Assembly: GCF_028682475.1 (NCBI RefSeq)
Contig: NZ_JANHLE010000002.1
Location: 124,001-188,000, forward strand
Origin: Pseudomonas putida
Lineage (GTDB): Bacteria; Pseudomonadota; Gammaproteobacteria; Pseudomonadales; Pseudomonadaceae
Direction of reading: 5' to 3'
DNA: 64,000 nucleotides
Below the pieces are notes generated by a model. It worked only from the letters and a program-made list of their open reading frames with translations. It had not been told where the DNA came from and ran no database searches. Of the stretch, positions 48,390-58,091 are shown in pieces (positions within the stretch are counted from its first letter, which is position 1; the number at the start of each line of letters is the position of its first letter). Made by a program: the position numbers and the translations under genes.

Positions 48390-49072
48390 ACGTGAATGCA
48401 CCGGTCATCACCATCGACGGTCCAAGCGGTTCGGGTAAAGGCACTGTTGCTGGCATTTTGGCCCGTGAACTGGGCTGGAAGCTACTGGATTCGGGCGCGC
48501 TCTATCGCCTGCTGGCCTTCGCTGCCAGCAATCACGGCGTTGACCTGACCAACGAAGAGCTGCTGGTCAAGCTGGCAGCGCACCTGGATGTGCAGTTCAT
48601 CGCCGCTGAGTCGGGCAAGCTGCAACAGACTATTCTTGAAGGTGAGGATGTCAGTAATGTCATCCGTACCGAAACCGTAGGTGCCGGGGCCTCCATGGTT
48701 GCTTCGCTACCCGCAGTGCGTGACGCATTGTTGCAACGTCAGCGGGCGTTTCAGGAAGCGCCGGGGCTGATTGCCGACGGTCGCGACATGGGCACGGTGG
48801 TGTTCCCTGACGCACCTTTGAAGATTTTTCTGACCGCCAGCGCCGAGGAGCGGGCCCGTCGCCGTTACTTGCAGTTGAAGGCGAAAGGCGAAGATGTTAG
48901 TCTGTCGAGTCTGCTAGATGAGATTCGTGCGCGTGATGAGCGCGACACCCAGCGCGCAGTGGCCCCGCTTAAACCGGCGGCCGATGCGATTCAGCTGGAT
49001 TCCACGGAGTTGTCCATCGAGCAGGTGTTGCAACGCATCAAGAGCGAGCTCGCCCTGCGCGATATCGCCTGA
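48386..49072 (+). CDS. cmk: Cytidylate kinase
   Basis: A 228-residue nucleoside monophosphate kinase starting at GTG 48386 within the end of aroA. The P-loop is [28 protein letters not shown] binds substrate and [24 protein letters not shown] completes the CMP-binding region. It phosphorylates CMP and dCMP. The order aroA-cmk-rpsA is conserved in gammaproteobacteria. Confidence 0.96.
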   Translation: MNVNAPVITIDGPSGSGKGTVAGILARELGWKLLDSGALYRLLAFAASNHGVDLTNEELLVKLAAHLDVQFIAAESGKLQQTILEGEDVSNVIRTETVGAGASMVASLPAVRDALLQRQRAFQEAPGLIADGRDMGTVVFPDAPLKIFLTASAEERARRRYLQLKAKGEDVSLSSLLDEIRARDERDTQRAVAPLKPAADAIQLDSTELSIEQVLQRIKSELALRDIA

Positions 49073-49197
49073 TGACCAGGGAGGCAGGCAGGGGCACCAG
49101 TCAACGTCCTGTCGGCTTTCCTTTATATGAACGAAACCCACATTGTCTGGAATGTGGCTGATGGGCGTATGTTTCGCCCTTATTTACAGGAATTAAA

Positions 49198-50874
49198 ATG
49201 AGCGAAAGCTTTGCAGAACTCTTTGAAGAAAGCCTGAAAACCCTCAATCTTCAGCCGGGTGCGATCATCACCGGTATCGTTGTCGACATCGACGGCGACT
49301 GGGTTACCGTACACGCTGGCCTGAAGTCCGAGGGCGTCATCCCGCTCGAGCAGTTCTACAACGAAGCTGGCGAGCTGACCATCAAGGTCGGTGACGAAGT
49401 TCACGTTGCGCTGGACGCGGTCGAAGACGGCTTTGGCGAAACCAAACTGTCCCGTGAAAAAGCCAAGCGCGCCGAGTGCTGGATTGTTCTGGAAGCAGCT
49501 TTCGCCGCCGAAGAAGTGGTCAAGGGCGTTATCAACGGTAAGGTTAAAGGCGGCTTCACTGTCGACGTTAACGGTATCCGTGCGTTCCTGCCGGGCTCCC
49601 TGGTTGATGTCCGCCCAGTGCGCGACACCACCCACCTGGAAGGCAAAGAGCTGGAATTCAAGGTCATCAAGCTGGACCAGAAGCGCAACAACGTTGTCGT
49701 TTCCCGTCGCAGCGTCCTGGAAGCCGAAAACAGCGCCGAGCGCGAAGCTCTGCTGGAATCGCTGCAGGAAGGCCAGCAGGTCAAAGGTATCGTCAAGAAC
49801 CTCACCGACTACGGCGCATTCGTTGACCTGGGCGGCGTTGATGGCTTGCTGCACATCACCGACATGGCCTGGAAGCGTATCAAGCACCCATCGGAAATCG
49901 TCAACGTTGGCGACGAGATCGATGTCAAGGTTCTGAAGTACGATCGCGAGCGTAACCGTGTATCCCTGGGCCTGAAGCAACTGGGTGAAGACCCATGGGT
50001 TGCTATCAAAGCTCGTTACCCAGAAAGCACCCGCGTCATGGCGCGTGTTACCAACCTGACCGACTACGGCTGCTTCGCAGAGCTGGAAGAAGGCGTGGAA
50101 GGCCTGGTACACGTTTCCGAAATGGACTGGACCAACAAGAACATCCACCCTTCGAAAGTCGTACAAGTCGGCGACGAAGTGGAAGTCATGGTTCTGGACA
50201 TCGACGAAGAGCGTCGTCGTATCTCCCTGGGCATCAAACAGTGCAAGTCCAACCCATGGGAAGACTTCTCTGGCCAGTTCAACAAGGGCGACAAGATCTC
50301 CGGCACCATCAAGTCGATCACCGATTTCGGTATCTTCATTGGTCTGGACGGCGGCATCGACGGTCTGGTTCACCTGTCCGACATCTCCTGGAACGAAGTA
50401 GGCGAAGAAGCCGTACGTCGCTTCAAGAAGGGCGACGAGCTGGACACCGTGATCCTGTCCGTAGATCCAGAGCGTGAGCGTATCTCCCTGGGCATCAAGC
50501 AACTGGAAGACGATCCGTTCTCCAACTACGTTGCTGTCAACGACAAAGGCGCTATCGTCAAAGGTACCGTTAAAGAAGTTGACGCCAAGGGCGCTATCAT
50601 CACCCTGGCCGACGACATCGAAGCCACTCTGAAAGCTTCCGAAATCAGCCGTGACCGCGTTGAAGACGCGCGTAACGTCCTGAAGGAAGGCGAAGAGATC
50701 GAAGCCAAGATCATCAGCGTTGACCGTAAGAGCCGTGTCATCAGCCTCTCCATCAAGTCGAAAGACGACGCTGAAGAGAAAGAAGCTATCCAGAGCCTGA
50801 AAGAAACTGCTCCGGAAGCTGCTGATACCACCATGGCCGCGCTGCTGCGTCAGGCAATGGCCAAACAGAACTAA
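49198..50874 (+). CDS. rpsA: 30S ribosomal protein S1
   Basis: A 558-residue protein with six S1 repeats of about 70 residues each, visible as repeated [31 protein letters not shown] and [21 protein letters not shown] blocks. It helps mRNA bind the 30S subunit. Codon use is strongly biased to the highly expressed set. The 125-base upstream leader may hold the S1 autoregulatory structure, but I cannot define it. A strong terminator with UUCG tetraloop follows. Confidence 0.98.
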   Translation: MSESFAELFEESLKTLNLQPGAIITGIVVDIDGDWVTVHAGLKSEGVIPLEQFYNEAGELTIKVGDEVHVALDAVEDGFGETKLSREKAKRAECWIVLEAAFAAEEVVKGVINGKVKGGFTVDVNGIRAFLPGSLVDVRPVRDTTHLEGKELEFKVIKLDQKRNNVVVSRRSVLEAENSAEREALLESLQEGQQVKGIVKNLTDYGAFVDLGGVDGLLHITDMAWKRIKHPSEIVNVGDEIDVKVLKYDRERNRVSLGLKQLGEDPWVAIKARYPESTRVMARVTNLTDYGCFAELEEGVEGLVHVSEMDWTNKNIHPSKVVQVGDEVEVMVLDIDEERRRISLGIKQCKSNPWEDFSGQFNKGDKISGTIKSITDFGIFIGLDGGIDGLVHLSDISWNEVGEEAVRRFKKGDELDTVILSVDPERERISLGIKQLEDDPFSNYVAVNDKGAIVKGTVKEVDAKGAIITLADDIEATLKASEISRDRVEDARNVLKEGEEIEAKIISVDRKSRVISLSIKSKDDAEEKEAIQSLKETAPEAADTTMAALLRQAMAKQN

Positions 50875-50888
50875 GTTCTGCTTGGATC

Positions 50889-50918
50889 AAAAAAGGGCGA
50901 CTTCGGTCGCCCTTTTTT
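50889..50918 (+). terminator. Rho-independent terminator after rpsA
   Basis: A 13-bp stem (50889-50901 with 50906-50918) closed by the extra-stable C(UUCG)G tetraloop, with six T residues at the end. It lies 14 bases after the rpsA stop. Six A residues at the 5' side mean the hairpin could also act on the minus strand. Confidence 0.93.
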
Positions 50919-51135
50919 ATGCCTGCGATTTACCTCTGTACCAGGCCCCGTTTGTCGCTGTAACCCTTGTGCTGGCTGGCTTTGGCAAAATTACCGGCCA
51001 AGTGCCATGATTTCCCCGTAGGGAGGGTGAAACAAGAATCCTCGATTAAGTCAATAACCGCCCTGTTCAAAACTCTCAGGTCATGCTAAAAACAATGAAG
51101 CAATGATCTAGCTGCTTGATAAAGAAGGGAAAAGT

Positions 51136-51432
51136 ATGACGAAGTCGGAGCTGATCGAACGTATTGTCACCCATCAAGGGCTGCTCTCATCCAAGGATGT
51201 CGAGCTGGCCATCAAGACCATGCTTGAACAGATGTCTCAGTGCCTGGCGACTGGGGATCGTATTGAGATCCGTGGTTTTGGCAGTTTTTCCTTGCACTAC
51301 CGTGCGCCGCGAGTGGGGCGTAACCCGAAGACGGGGCAGTCGGTCAGTCTCGATGGCAAGTTCGTGCCGCATTTCAAGCCGGGTAAGGAGTTGCGGGATC
51401 GGGTGAATGAAGACGAAGAACACAACGCTTGA
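51136..51432 (+). CDS. ihfB: Integration host factor subunit beta
   Basis: A 98-residue DNA-bending protein of the HU/IHF family. The arm with the intercalating Pro is [15 protein letters not shown], and the core is [24 protein letters not shown]. It pairs with IhfA to bend DNA in replication, recombination and sigma-54 promoters. AAGGGAAAAGT precedes the ATG. The 261 bases between rpsA and ihfB carry the terminator and, presumably, an ihfB promoter. Confidence 0.97.
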   Translation: MTKSELIERIVTHQGLLSSKDVELAIKTMLEQMSQCLATGDRIEIRGFGSFSLHYRAPRVGRNPKTGQSVSLDGKFVPHFKPGKELRDRVNEDEEHNA

Positions 51433-51455
51433 TGGCCCTGTGACAGGAGTGGGTT

Positions 51456-51683
51456 GTGCGGAATTTAAAGCGGTTATTGTTTGTCCTGTTTTTCCTCGTG
51501 ATCGTTCTCGGGGTTCTTTTTTTTGTTCTGGAGAACCAGCAGCCCGTAGCGTTGGTGTTCCTGGGGTGGTCTTTGCCTCAGCTTCCGGTTTCGGTGTTAG
51601 TATTGGTGGCATTGCTGGTGGGGTTGGCGGTAGGGCCGATCCTGGCGTTGCTAGTGGCAAAGAGGCGGCGTCAGATCAGGTAG
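51456..51683 (+). CDS. lapA: LapA domain protein (DUF1049), LPS assembly family
   Basis: A 75-residue membrane protein starting at GTG 51456 with ACAGGAG upstream. Two membrane spans lie at about 5-25 and 44-66. The typical FVLENQQPVALVFLGW motif and basic end (KRRRQIR) match E. coli LapA. In E. coli LapA works with LapB to control LpxC and LPS level. No lapB follows here. It is the last conserved gene before the O-antigen locus. Confidence 0.92.
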   Translation: MRNLKRLLFVLFFLVIVLGVLFFVLENQQPVALVFLGWSLPQLPVSVLVLVALLVGLAVGPILALLVAKRRRQIR

Positions 51684-52220
51684 GCCATGAGGGGAGCTAG
51701 AAGGTCCTCAGGCATCGACTATTTTCGAATTTCATCGTCAGATTTCAGCGAAGGAATGGTGCCTTGCAGGTGGTCCTCTGTTGCGGAGCTGATGCTGCTG
51801 AGTACTTCGAATCTCAGCGCATCGTTTAAGCCGTAGGCACACCAAATATTTCAAAGATTGGGTTGTGCTGGTGCCACGGTTTTACTTGTCCATTTTCCCT
51901 ATGGATGAGGTGAAAACGTTCGAAGTGTTTGTAAGGCAAGAGGAGTTTTTAGAGGCGCTTGGCATCTATACCCTTGTGCTGTTGGTAAGTGCTATCAATC
52001 TCAGCCCGATCTGCTTTTGTCAGCACAAGCCTCGACGAAATTTCTCTGATATTCTAGCGGTTGCGCTGACGTCCGAAGTCTATGGATTGGCTATGTCGCG
52101 CCTCGTTGAATACACTCACCTAAACGCCCTTGCAGCATTTTGGTGTAAGGGTGATCAGAAGTATGGCAGGTGCCAGCTCTTTGATTTCACCATCATCGAG
52201 CGGCCGTTAAGGATTCAAAT
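51684..52220. other. Gene-poor spacer at the O-antigen border
   Basis: This 537-base segment has no convincing gene. A plus-strand ORF at 51865-52230 (GTG start, 121 codons, no ribosome site, unusual composition rich in Phe, Cys and Leu) overlaps manC by ten bases and is probably spurious. On the minus strand, 51719-51847 reads as a 40-residue piece (...YGLNDALRFEVLSSISSATE...SDDEIRK) that ends in a stop and looks like a gene C-terminus without its body. The region is AT-richer than lapA and ihfB and likely contains the manC promoter. Confidence 0.5.
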
Positions 52221-53663
52221 ATGGAATTGATCCCGGTAATTCTATCCGGTGGTGTTGGTAGTCGCTTGTGGCCGGTATCTCGTGAGGCTCATCCCAAGCC
52301 TTTCATGGTTTTGCCCGATGGCCAGAACCTCATTCAGAAGACTTTCTTGCGCGCATCAAAACTTGATGGCGTTGTGGAAATACTTACGGTCACCAATCGC
52401 GAGCTGCTGTTCAAGACGGAAGACGAGTATCGCGCGATCAACGGTAGTGGGCATGCGCAAGGTTATATTCTGGAACCTTTCGGTCGCAACACTGCAGCTG
52501 CAGTCGCCGCTGCTGCTTTGCAGTTAGCCGAAAGCCACGGTCCAGATGCGCACATGCTGGTGCTGGCAGCTGATCATTTGATTCAGGATGAGCAGGCTTT
52601 TTCCATTGCGGTCAATAAAGCGGTCAACCTTGCATCCAAGGGATGGCTGGTAACCTTCGGTGTTCAGCCACAATACCCAGAAACTGGGTTTGGCTATATT
52701 GAAGCCGCCAAGGAAGATCACCTCGAAGGCGGCCTTCAGGTGGCGCGTTTTGTAGAGAAACCAGATTTGAAGACCGCAGAGACTTACGTCGCAGCGGGTA
52801 ACTACTTCTGGAATGCCGGAATGTTTTGTTTCCGGGTCGGGACTGTACTTGAAGAGCTGAAAAAGTACGCGCCAGATGTACTCGAAGCGGTTGCTCAAAC
52901 GCTCGAAAAGTCCCGTCGGACGACATCGGTAGGTTACAGCTGCCTGGCGCTGGACGCTGAGTCATTCAGTAATGTACCTGATATCTCCATTGACTACGCC
53001 TTGATGGAGCGCTCTAAAAAGGTTGCCACCATTCCCTGCAACATCGGCTGGAGCGACATAGGCTCCTGGAATGCTGTTAGTGAGTTGACTCAGCCCGATG
53101 CGCAAGGTAATCGTTTCGAAGGTGAAGTCTTCGCACATGGTTCAAGCAACAACTATGTCAATAGTGAAAATCGCCTGACCGCTCTGGTTGGTGTGGAGGA
53201 TTTGCTTGTTGTCGATACACCGGACGCTGTGCTGATTGCTCATAAAGATCACGCCCAGGATGTGAAGCACATAGTCAAGCATCTGAAGTCCAGTGGCCAC
53301 ACTGCACACATGCTTCATCAAACCGTCCACCGCCCCTGGGGGACTTACACCACATTGGAGAACGGCGATCGCTTCAAGATCAAGCGCATTGTGGTCAAGC
53401 CCAAAGCTTCTCTCTCGCTGCAGATGCATCACCATCGTAGTGAGCACTGGATTGTGGTAAGCGGTACGGCAGTTGTGATTAACGATCAACAGGAACTCAT
53501 GCTCCATACCAATGAGTCGACCTTCATCCGCGCGGGTCACAAGCATCGGTTGCAGAATCCGGGTGTCATCGACCTGGTACTGATCGAAGTGCAGAGCGGT
53601 GATTATCTAGGGGAAGACGATATAGTTCGTTTCGAAGATAACTACGGTCGAGTTGATCAGTAA
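52221..53663 (+). CDS. manC: Mannose-1-phosphate guanylyltransferase/mannose-6-phosphate isomerase
   Basis: A 480-residue type II bifunctional enzyme. Its N-terminal guanylyltransferase (about 1-290) has LSGGVGSRLWPVSREAHPKPF and the mannose-binding FVEKPD. The C-terminal cupin-type isomerase (about 360-475) has RPWGTYTTLENGDRFKIKRI and HHHRSEHW. It converts fructose-6-P to mannose-6-P and mannose-1-P to GDP-mannose. Homologues are AlgA, WbpW and ManC. AAGGATTC precedes the ATG. Here it feeds GDP-mannose to gmd and the O-antigen. Confidence 0.93.
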   Translation: MELIPVILSGGVGSRLWPVSREAHPKPFMVLPDGQNLIQKTFLRASKLDGVVEILTVTNRELLFKTEDEYRAINGSGHAQGYILEPFGRNTAAAVAAAALQLAESHGPDAHMLVLAADHLIQDEQAFSIAVNKAVNLASKGWLVTFGVQPQYPETGFGYIEAAKEDHLEGGLQVARFVEKPDLKTAETYVAAGNYFWNAGMFCFRVGTVLEELKKYAPDVLEAVAQTLEKSRRTTSVGYSCLALDAESFSNVPDISIDYALMERSKKVATIPCNIGWSDIGSWNAVSELTQPDAQGNRFEGEVFAHGSSNNYVNSENRLTALVGVEDLLVVDTPDAVLIAHKDHAQDVKHIVKHLKSSGHTAHMLHQTVHRPWGTYTTLENGDRFKIKRIVVKPKASLSLQMHHHRSEHWIVVSGTAVVINDQQELMLHTNESTFIRAGHKHRLQNPGVIDLVLIEVQSGDYLGEDDIVRFEDNYGRVDQ

Positions 53664-53792
53664 TAAACACTGAGAAAAATGTGAGCCTTGATAACAGTCA
53701 AGGTTCACACGCCAACAATATCAGGCCTTAAACGTTCAATCCTTCCGTTGATTGTATCCAAACAGGCACGGATCTTTCAGTTTGTGAATAAC

Positions 53793-55154
53793 ATGTATCC
53801 ACCAATCCTGACGCAATGTTTCAAGGCCTACGACATTCGAGGCCAAGTTCCCTCTCAGCTCAATGAAGACATTGCTTACCGTATTGGTCGGGCATTGGTT
53901 GCTGAACTGAATGGGAAATCTTATATCGTTGGCCGAGACATGAGGCTCGAGAGCCCGTCTTTAGCGTTAGCGCTTATCCGTGGTATCACAGATGCGGGTG
54001 CTGATGTTATTGATATTGGTTTATGTGGAACTGAGGAAGTCTACTTTGCGACAAGTCATTATAAAGTAGATGGCGGAGTAATGATAACCGCTAGCCATAA
54101 TCCCAAAGGCTACAACGGAATGAAGCTTGTTCGTGCTGAATCTCGCCCCATCAGCGGTGATACTGGGCTGGATGCAATACGGCTCAGAGTAGAAAACGGC
54201 GACTTGGGAAGAAAAATTGGCGCCTCCGGTGGTGTGAAAGAGTCTTTTGACAAGACTGCTTACATTGAGCACCTCATGAGCTACATAGATGTAAGTACAC
54301 TAAAGCCTCTTAAAATTCTCGCGGACCCGGGTAATGGTGCTGCCGGCCCTGTATTACATGAACTGGCATCCAGGCTCCCATTTCAATGGGTTTTCATCAA
54401 TGACCAGCCTGATGGAAACTTTCCTAACGGCGTACCTAATCCGTTGCTTCCTGAGAGCCGTGCGCTGACGCAACAAGGGTTGTTAGCAAACGGTTGTGAT
54501 ATCGGGTTGGCATGGGATGGTGACTTTGACCGATGCTTTTTTTTCGACGCCAATGGCCGCTTTATTGAAGGCTATTATCTTGTCGGGCTCTTGGCAGAAG
54601 TGCTGCTCAAGCAGCACCCTGGTAGCAAGATCATTCATGACCCTCGATTGACCTGGAATACCATCGAACAGGTCGAGCGCGCGGGTGGTATCTCGATCCA
54701 GAGTAAGACTGGGCATGCCTTCATCAAAGAGCGCATGCGCAAAGAAGACGGGGTGTATGGGGGGGAGATGAGTGCTCACCACTATTTCAGGGACTTTGCC
54801 TATTGCGACAGTGGAATGATTCCATGGTTGCTGGTAGCCGCGCTGATATCCTCTACCCAAAAAGGATTGGCGGATTTGGTTGATGAAAGGATCCTCGCGT
54901 ACCCTTGCAGTGGGGAAATTAATTACCAGGTAGAAAACGCCACGCAAACTATCGAAAAGATTAAGGCTTTTTACTCCCAGCTGTCCCCAGCTATTGATGA
55001 GACGGATGGGGTCAGCCTTGAGTTCTCGGACTGGCGATTCAATCTGCGCTCCTCGAATACTGAGCCGCTCCTACGTCTCAATGTTGAAACGCGCTCGGAC
55101 AGTGAGTTGCTGGCCAAACGTGTTGCAGAGTTAGAGATATTGATTGTCTCCTGA
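53793..55154 (+). CDS. manB: Phosphomannomutase/phosphoglucomutase
   Basis: A 453-residue alpha-D-phosphohexomutase from ATG 53793. The phosphoserine loop is TASHNPKGYNGMK, the metal-binding loop DGDFDRCFFFD, and the sugar-binding loops are GGEMSAHHYF and SNTEP. It makes mannose-1-P for ManC. Relatives include AlgC and ManB/CpsG. The ribosome site is weak. It is followed by a terminator and convergent glycosyltransferase genes. Codon use is less GC3-biased than in the core block. Confidence 0.9.
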   Translation: MYPPILTQCFKAYDIRGQVPSQLNEDIAYRIGRALVAELNGKSYIVGRDMRLESPSLALALIRGITDAGADVIDIGLCGTEEVYFATSHYKVDGGVMITASHNPKGYNGMKLVRAESRPISGDTGLDAIRLRVENGDLGRKIGASGGVKESFDKTAYIEHLMSYIDVSTLKPLKILADPGNGAAGPVLHELASRLPFQWVFINDQPDGNFPNGVPNPLLPESRALTQQGLLANGCDIGLAWDGDFDRCFFFDANGRFIEGYYLVGLLAEVLLKQHPGSKIIHDPRLTWNTIEQVERAGGISIQSKTGHAFIKERMRKEDGVYGGEMSAHHYFRDFAYCDSGMIPWLLVAALISSTQKGLADLVDERILAYPCSGEINYQVENATQTIEKIKAFYSQLSPAIDETDGVSLEFSDWRFNLRSSNTEPLLRLNVETRSDSELLAKRVAELEILIVS

Positions 55155-55194
55155 GTCTCTAGTTGCAAAGTTTAATATAGATTCGCATTTTCAG

Positions 55195-55231
55195 GGCGCT
55201 GCAGACTCCAAGTCAGCAGCGCCTTTTGCTT
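55195..55231 (+). terminator. Rho-independent terminator after manB
   Basis: A stem GGCGCTGC/GCAGCGCC (55195-55202 and 55216-55223) with a second inner stem GACT/AGTC, followed by TTTTGCTT. It lies 40 bases after the manB stop. Confidence 0.8.
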
Positions 55232-55282
55232 GTGGCACTAAGGTCGATCTTGGATCAAGTGGGTCTGAGTTGAGTCGTGTGG

Positions 55283-56392
55283 TCACTTCAGAATGTCTTT
55301 ATAAACGTCCACGTAAGATCGAACCATTTTGTCCGCTGTGAAGTATTGCCAGTAGCGCTGTTCCGCTCTTTTCCCCATGCTTGCAGCGGTTTCTGGATTA
55401 TTCCAGAGCGTCCGCATTGCAGTGCTGAGCGCTTGTGCGTTCGCAGGAGGAACGGCAATACCGGTTTCATTGTTTATATTGATGAAGGTTGTTCCTGTGC
55501 CTATCTCACAGGAGATCATGGGCTTGCCATACATGGCACCTTCAAGCAAGGTTATTCCGAACGCTTCCGAGCGCAAATGGGATGGGAAGACAACGCTATA
55601 GCAGAGTGTTAGCAAAGCCGCTTTGTCTTCATCGGGTAAGCGTCCAAGGAAAAGCACGTTTTTCAAACCAAGTTTAATTGCTTGTGCTTTAAGCTCTTGC
55701 TCTTTGGGGCCGTTTCCAATAATAACGACCGGAAAATCGTTGTTCTGTAGCGCTTCCAGAAGTATATGCAGCCCTTTGTAATACCTTAGAACACCAATAA
55801 ACAGAAAAAACTTCGGACCTGTAACTGCTTTCCATTTGGCAAGCAATTCGGGGCTGGTCGATGGGTAGCTTTGTTTATCGAGGCCTATAGGGATGATCTC
55901 TGCCTTCTGTTTAAATTCACGTAGTACAGGGCTGGAGTCTAGATAGTTTGGGGATGATACGATGATGCGATCCACGGCTTTCAAAAATCTATTTTGTATC
56001 GGACTATAAAGTTTTAACAGATTTTTCTGGTTGACAATGTCGGAATGATAGGACAATACTGACGGTTTGCCTGGGCGAGTCAGAAAGTGTACAAGATCCA
56101 TGAATGGCCATGGAAAATGATAGTTTATGATGTCCGCGTTCTTTGCGAGTTCACGAAACTTCGAAATGGCCTGTAACGAAAATCCCGTTGAGGCAATGTT
56201 GAAGTCTTGCTTCACTCGGTGAACATTGTAACCTTCCATTGTAATCGTTGCGGGTGTGGGGGCGGTTGACAGTGAAAGTACTTCACAGGTAACGCCAAGG
56301 CGTGGTGCTCCCCGGGAAATTTGATGAATGACTTGCTCGATGCCACCCATTGTGTCTGGCAGTGCGGTTTTAAAGAAGTGCAGAATGCGCAT
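55283..56392 (-). CDS. Glycosyltransferase family 4 (WbpY-like)
   Basis: A 369-residue GT4 enzyme with GT-B fold. The N-terminal half begins MRILHFFKTALPDTMGGIEQ with the sugar-acceptor Gly-rich loop. The C-terminal donor half has FLFIGVLRYYKGLHIL and the E-x7-E signature EAFGITLLEGAMYGKP. It resembles mannosyl/rhamnosyl transferases of O-antigen loci, such as P. aeruginosa WbpY. Donor and linkage are not determined. Reads in the same direction as gmd, fcl and the GT2 gene. Confidence 0.88.
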   Translation of the reverse strand: MRILHFFKTALPDTMGGIEQVIHQISRGAPRLGVTCEVLSLSTAPTPATITMEGYNVHRVKQDFNIASTGFSLQAISKFRELAKNADIINYHFPWPFMDLVHFLTRPGKPSVLSYHSDIVNQKNLLKLYSPIQNRFLKAVDRIIVSSPNYLDSSPVLREFKQKAEIIPIGLDKQSYPSTSPELLAKWKAVTGPKFFLFIGVLRYYKGLHILLEALQNNDFPVVIIGNGPKEQELKAQAIKLGLKNVLFLGRLPDEDKAALLTLCYSVVFPSHLRSEAFGITLLEGAMYGKPMISCEIGTGTTFININNETGIAVPPANAQALSTAMRTLWNNPETAASMGKRAEQRYWQYFTADKMVRSYVDVYKDILK

Positions 56393-56404
56393 GGTGAGTT
56401 CCAG

Positions 56405-57148
56405 CTATGGGAAGATGGATTTAAACCAGACGGAGTAGGGTTGGTAAAGCCACCATTTCAGGGGAACGCTACCGTGATGCTTGCGCACCACTGCCATGGC
56501 TTCCTTGTAATGGCGTCGACGCAATGTCTTTGTTTTGGTCTCCTCATGTTCCCGATTGACCGCAACAAATGCGTCGAGGTGCTTGAGTGGGCCTACTACT
56601 TTGAACAGCCGCCACCAAAGATCATAGTCCATAGCCATGTGTAGAGATCCGTCTACTCCTCCAATGGTTTCCCAGGCGGATCTTCGGATCAGAGTGGCTG
56701 GTTGCGAAATAATGCAGCGGAGTGAGAGCCGACGTTCGCTGAAGGGTTCGACCCATACAGGCTCGCGATTACCGGTCTTTTGGATGAAATTCCAGCATTT
56801 TCCGTAGACGGCTGGGGCCCGTGGTGCTGCTTCAATGGCAGAAACCAGCTGCTTCAATCCGTTGGGTTCAAACCAGTCATCACTATTTAACCAGCAGACA
56901 AAAGGCGCTTTGCCTTGAAGGATGCCTTCGTTGATCGCGGCTGCTTGACCGCCGTCTCGATGGCTGCGCCAGCCGGCCAACTTATGTTCCCATTTGCGGA
57001 TAATGTCCACCGAATTGTCGGTGGAGCCGCCATCCAAGACGAATACTTCGACAGGAACGTTTTGCTCAAATATGGACCTCAAGGCATCGTCAAGATAACG
57101 TCCCTGGTTGAAGGAGGGTACAGCAATCGTAACAAGCGGTTGAGGCAT
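56405..57148 (-). CDS. Glycosyltransferase family 2
   Basis: A 247-residue GT-A transferase. The nucleotide-binding start is TIAVPSFNQGRYLDDALRSI, the Asp pair DGGSTDNS, the DxD-type motif CWLNSDDWF, and the acceptor His/Asp segment MAMDYDLWWRL. It likely transfers a sugar to the growing O-unit. It starts immediately at the fcl stop codon, so the two are translationally coupled. Confidence 0.88.
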   Translation of the reverse strand: MPQPLVTIAVPSFNQGRYLDDALRSIFEQNVPVEVFVLDGGSTDNSVDIIRKWEHKLAGWRSHRDGGQAAAINEGILQGKAPFVCWLNSDDWFEPNGLKQLVSAIEAAPRAPAVYGKCWNFIQKTGNREPVWVEPFSERRLSLRCIISQPATLIRRSAWETIGGVDGSLHMAMDYDLWWRLFKVVGPLKHLDAFVAVNREHEETKTKTLRRRHYKEAMAVVRKHHGSVPLKWWLYQPYSVWFKSIFP

Positions 57149-58084
57149 TCAGTGGCGATCCAGGCGGCTGAGAAAATCTTGGTATGTCAAAGCTACACCT
57201 TCGCGCAGCTGCGTTTTAGCAGCCCATCCCAAGCTTTTGAGGCGATTGATATTGAGTAGTTTGCGAGGTGTGCCGTCAGGCTGGCTCTGGTCGTATACGA
57301 TTCGACCCTCGTAGCCGACAACCTGCATGACTAATTCGGCAAGTTCGCTGATGGGCAGGTCACTTCCCATGCCCACATTGTATAGCCCGCTGTCGATCTC
57401 GGACTCCATCAGGTGTAAACAAGCATCGGCCATATCCTCAACGAAAAGGAATTCACGCCTTGGCTTGCCCGAACCCCAGACAACTAATTCCGCGGCACCA
57501 CTGATCTTTGCTGCGTGGGCTTTGCAAATCAGTGCTGGTAGTACATGACAGTTTTCTAGGTCGTAACTGTCGTTAGGGCCATAGAGATTGGAGGGCATGA
57601 CGGATATGAATTTTGCGCCGTACTGGCGGTGGTAGTTCTCGCAAAGTTTTACCCCCAGAATCTTGGCAACCGCATAAGGCTCATTGGTTTGCTCTAGTGG
57701 CCCGGTCAGCAGGTAGTCTTCGTGAATCGGTTGGGGGCAGTCTCGTGGATATATGCAACTGGAGCCCAGAAACAGGAGGCTTTGGACTCCATGCTTCCAG
57801 GCGCTGTGAATCACGTTCGCCTCAATCATCAAGTTTTGATATATAAATTCAGCTCTAAAATTATTGTTGGCTTTGATTCCGCCAACCTTGCCGGCCGCCA
57901 GGAATACGATCTCAGGTTTTTCTGCTGCAAAAAAAGCATCGACAGCAGCCTGTTGGGTTAGATCGAGTTCAGCGTGCGAGCGGGTGACGAGATTGCTGAA
58001 TCCAGCGGCGGATAGCCGCCGCTGGATCGCAGAACCAGCCATACCGGCATGGCCTGCGATGTATATTTTGGCGCGTTTATCCAC
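57149..58084 (-). CDS. fcl: GDP-L-fucose synthase
   Basis: A 311-residue extended SDR with the family motif GHAGMAGSAIQRRL, the catalytic Ser in LFLGSSCIYPRDCPQPI and Tyr-x3-Lys EPYAVAKILG. It epimerises and reduces the GDP-4-keto-6-deoxymannose made by Gmd to GDP-L-fucose. The GMAGSA motif favours GDP-fucose synthase over the GDP-rhamnose reductase Rmd. It starts seven bases after gmd in one operon. Confidence 0.93.
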   Translation of the reverse strand: MDKRAKIYIAGHAGMAGSAIQRRLSAAGFSNLVTRSHAELDLTQQAAVDAFFAAEKPEIVFLAAGKVGGIKANNNFRAEFIYQNLMIEANVIHSAWKHGVQSLLFLGSSCIYPRDCPQPIHEDYLLTGPLEQTNEPYAVAKILGVKLCENYHRQYGAKFISVMPSNLYGPNDSYDLENCHVLPALICKAHAAKISGAAELVVWGSGKPRREFLFVEDMADACLHLMESEIDSGLYNVGMGSDLPISELAELVMQVVGYEGRIVYDQSQPDGTPRKLLNINRLKSLGWAAKTQLREGVALTYQDFLSRLDRH

Positions 58085-58091
58085 CTAGTTA

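Noticed and set aside
51626-51633. GGCGGTAG inside lapA resembling the ops/JUMPstart element of O-antigen loci
   Set aside because: It lies within coding sequence, lacks the rest of the JUMPstart element, and an 8-base match occurs by chance.
51865-52230. A 121-codon plus-strand ORF between lapA and manC
   Set aside because: No ribosome site, odd composition, overlap with manC, and no recognisable motif; treated as chance.
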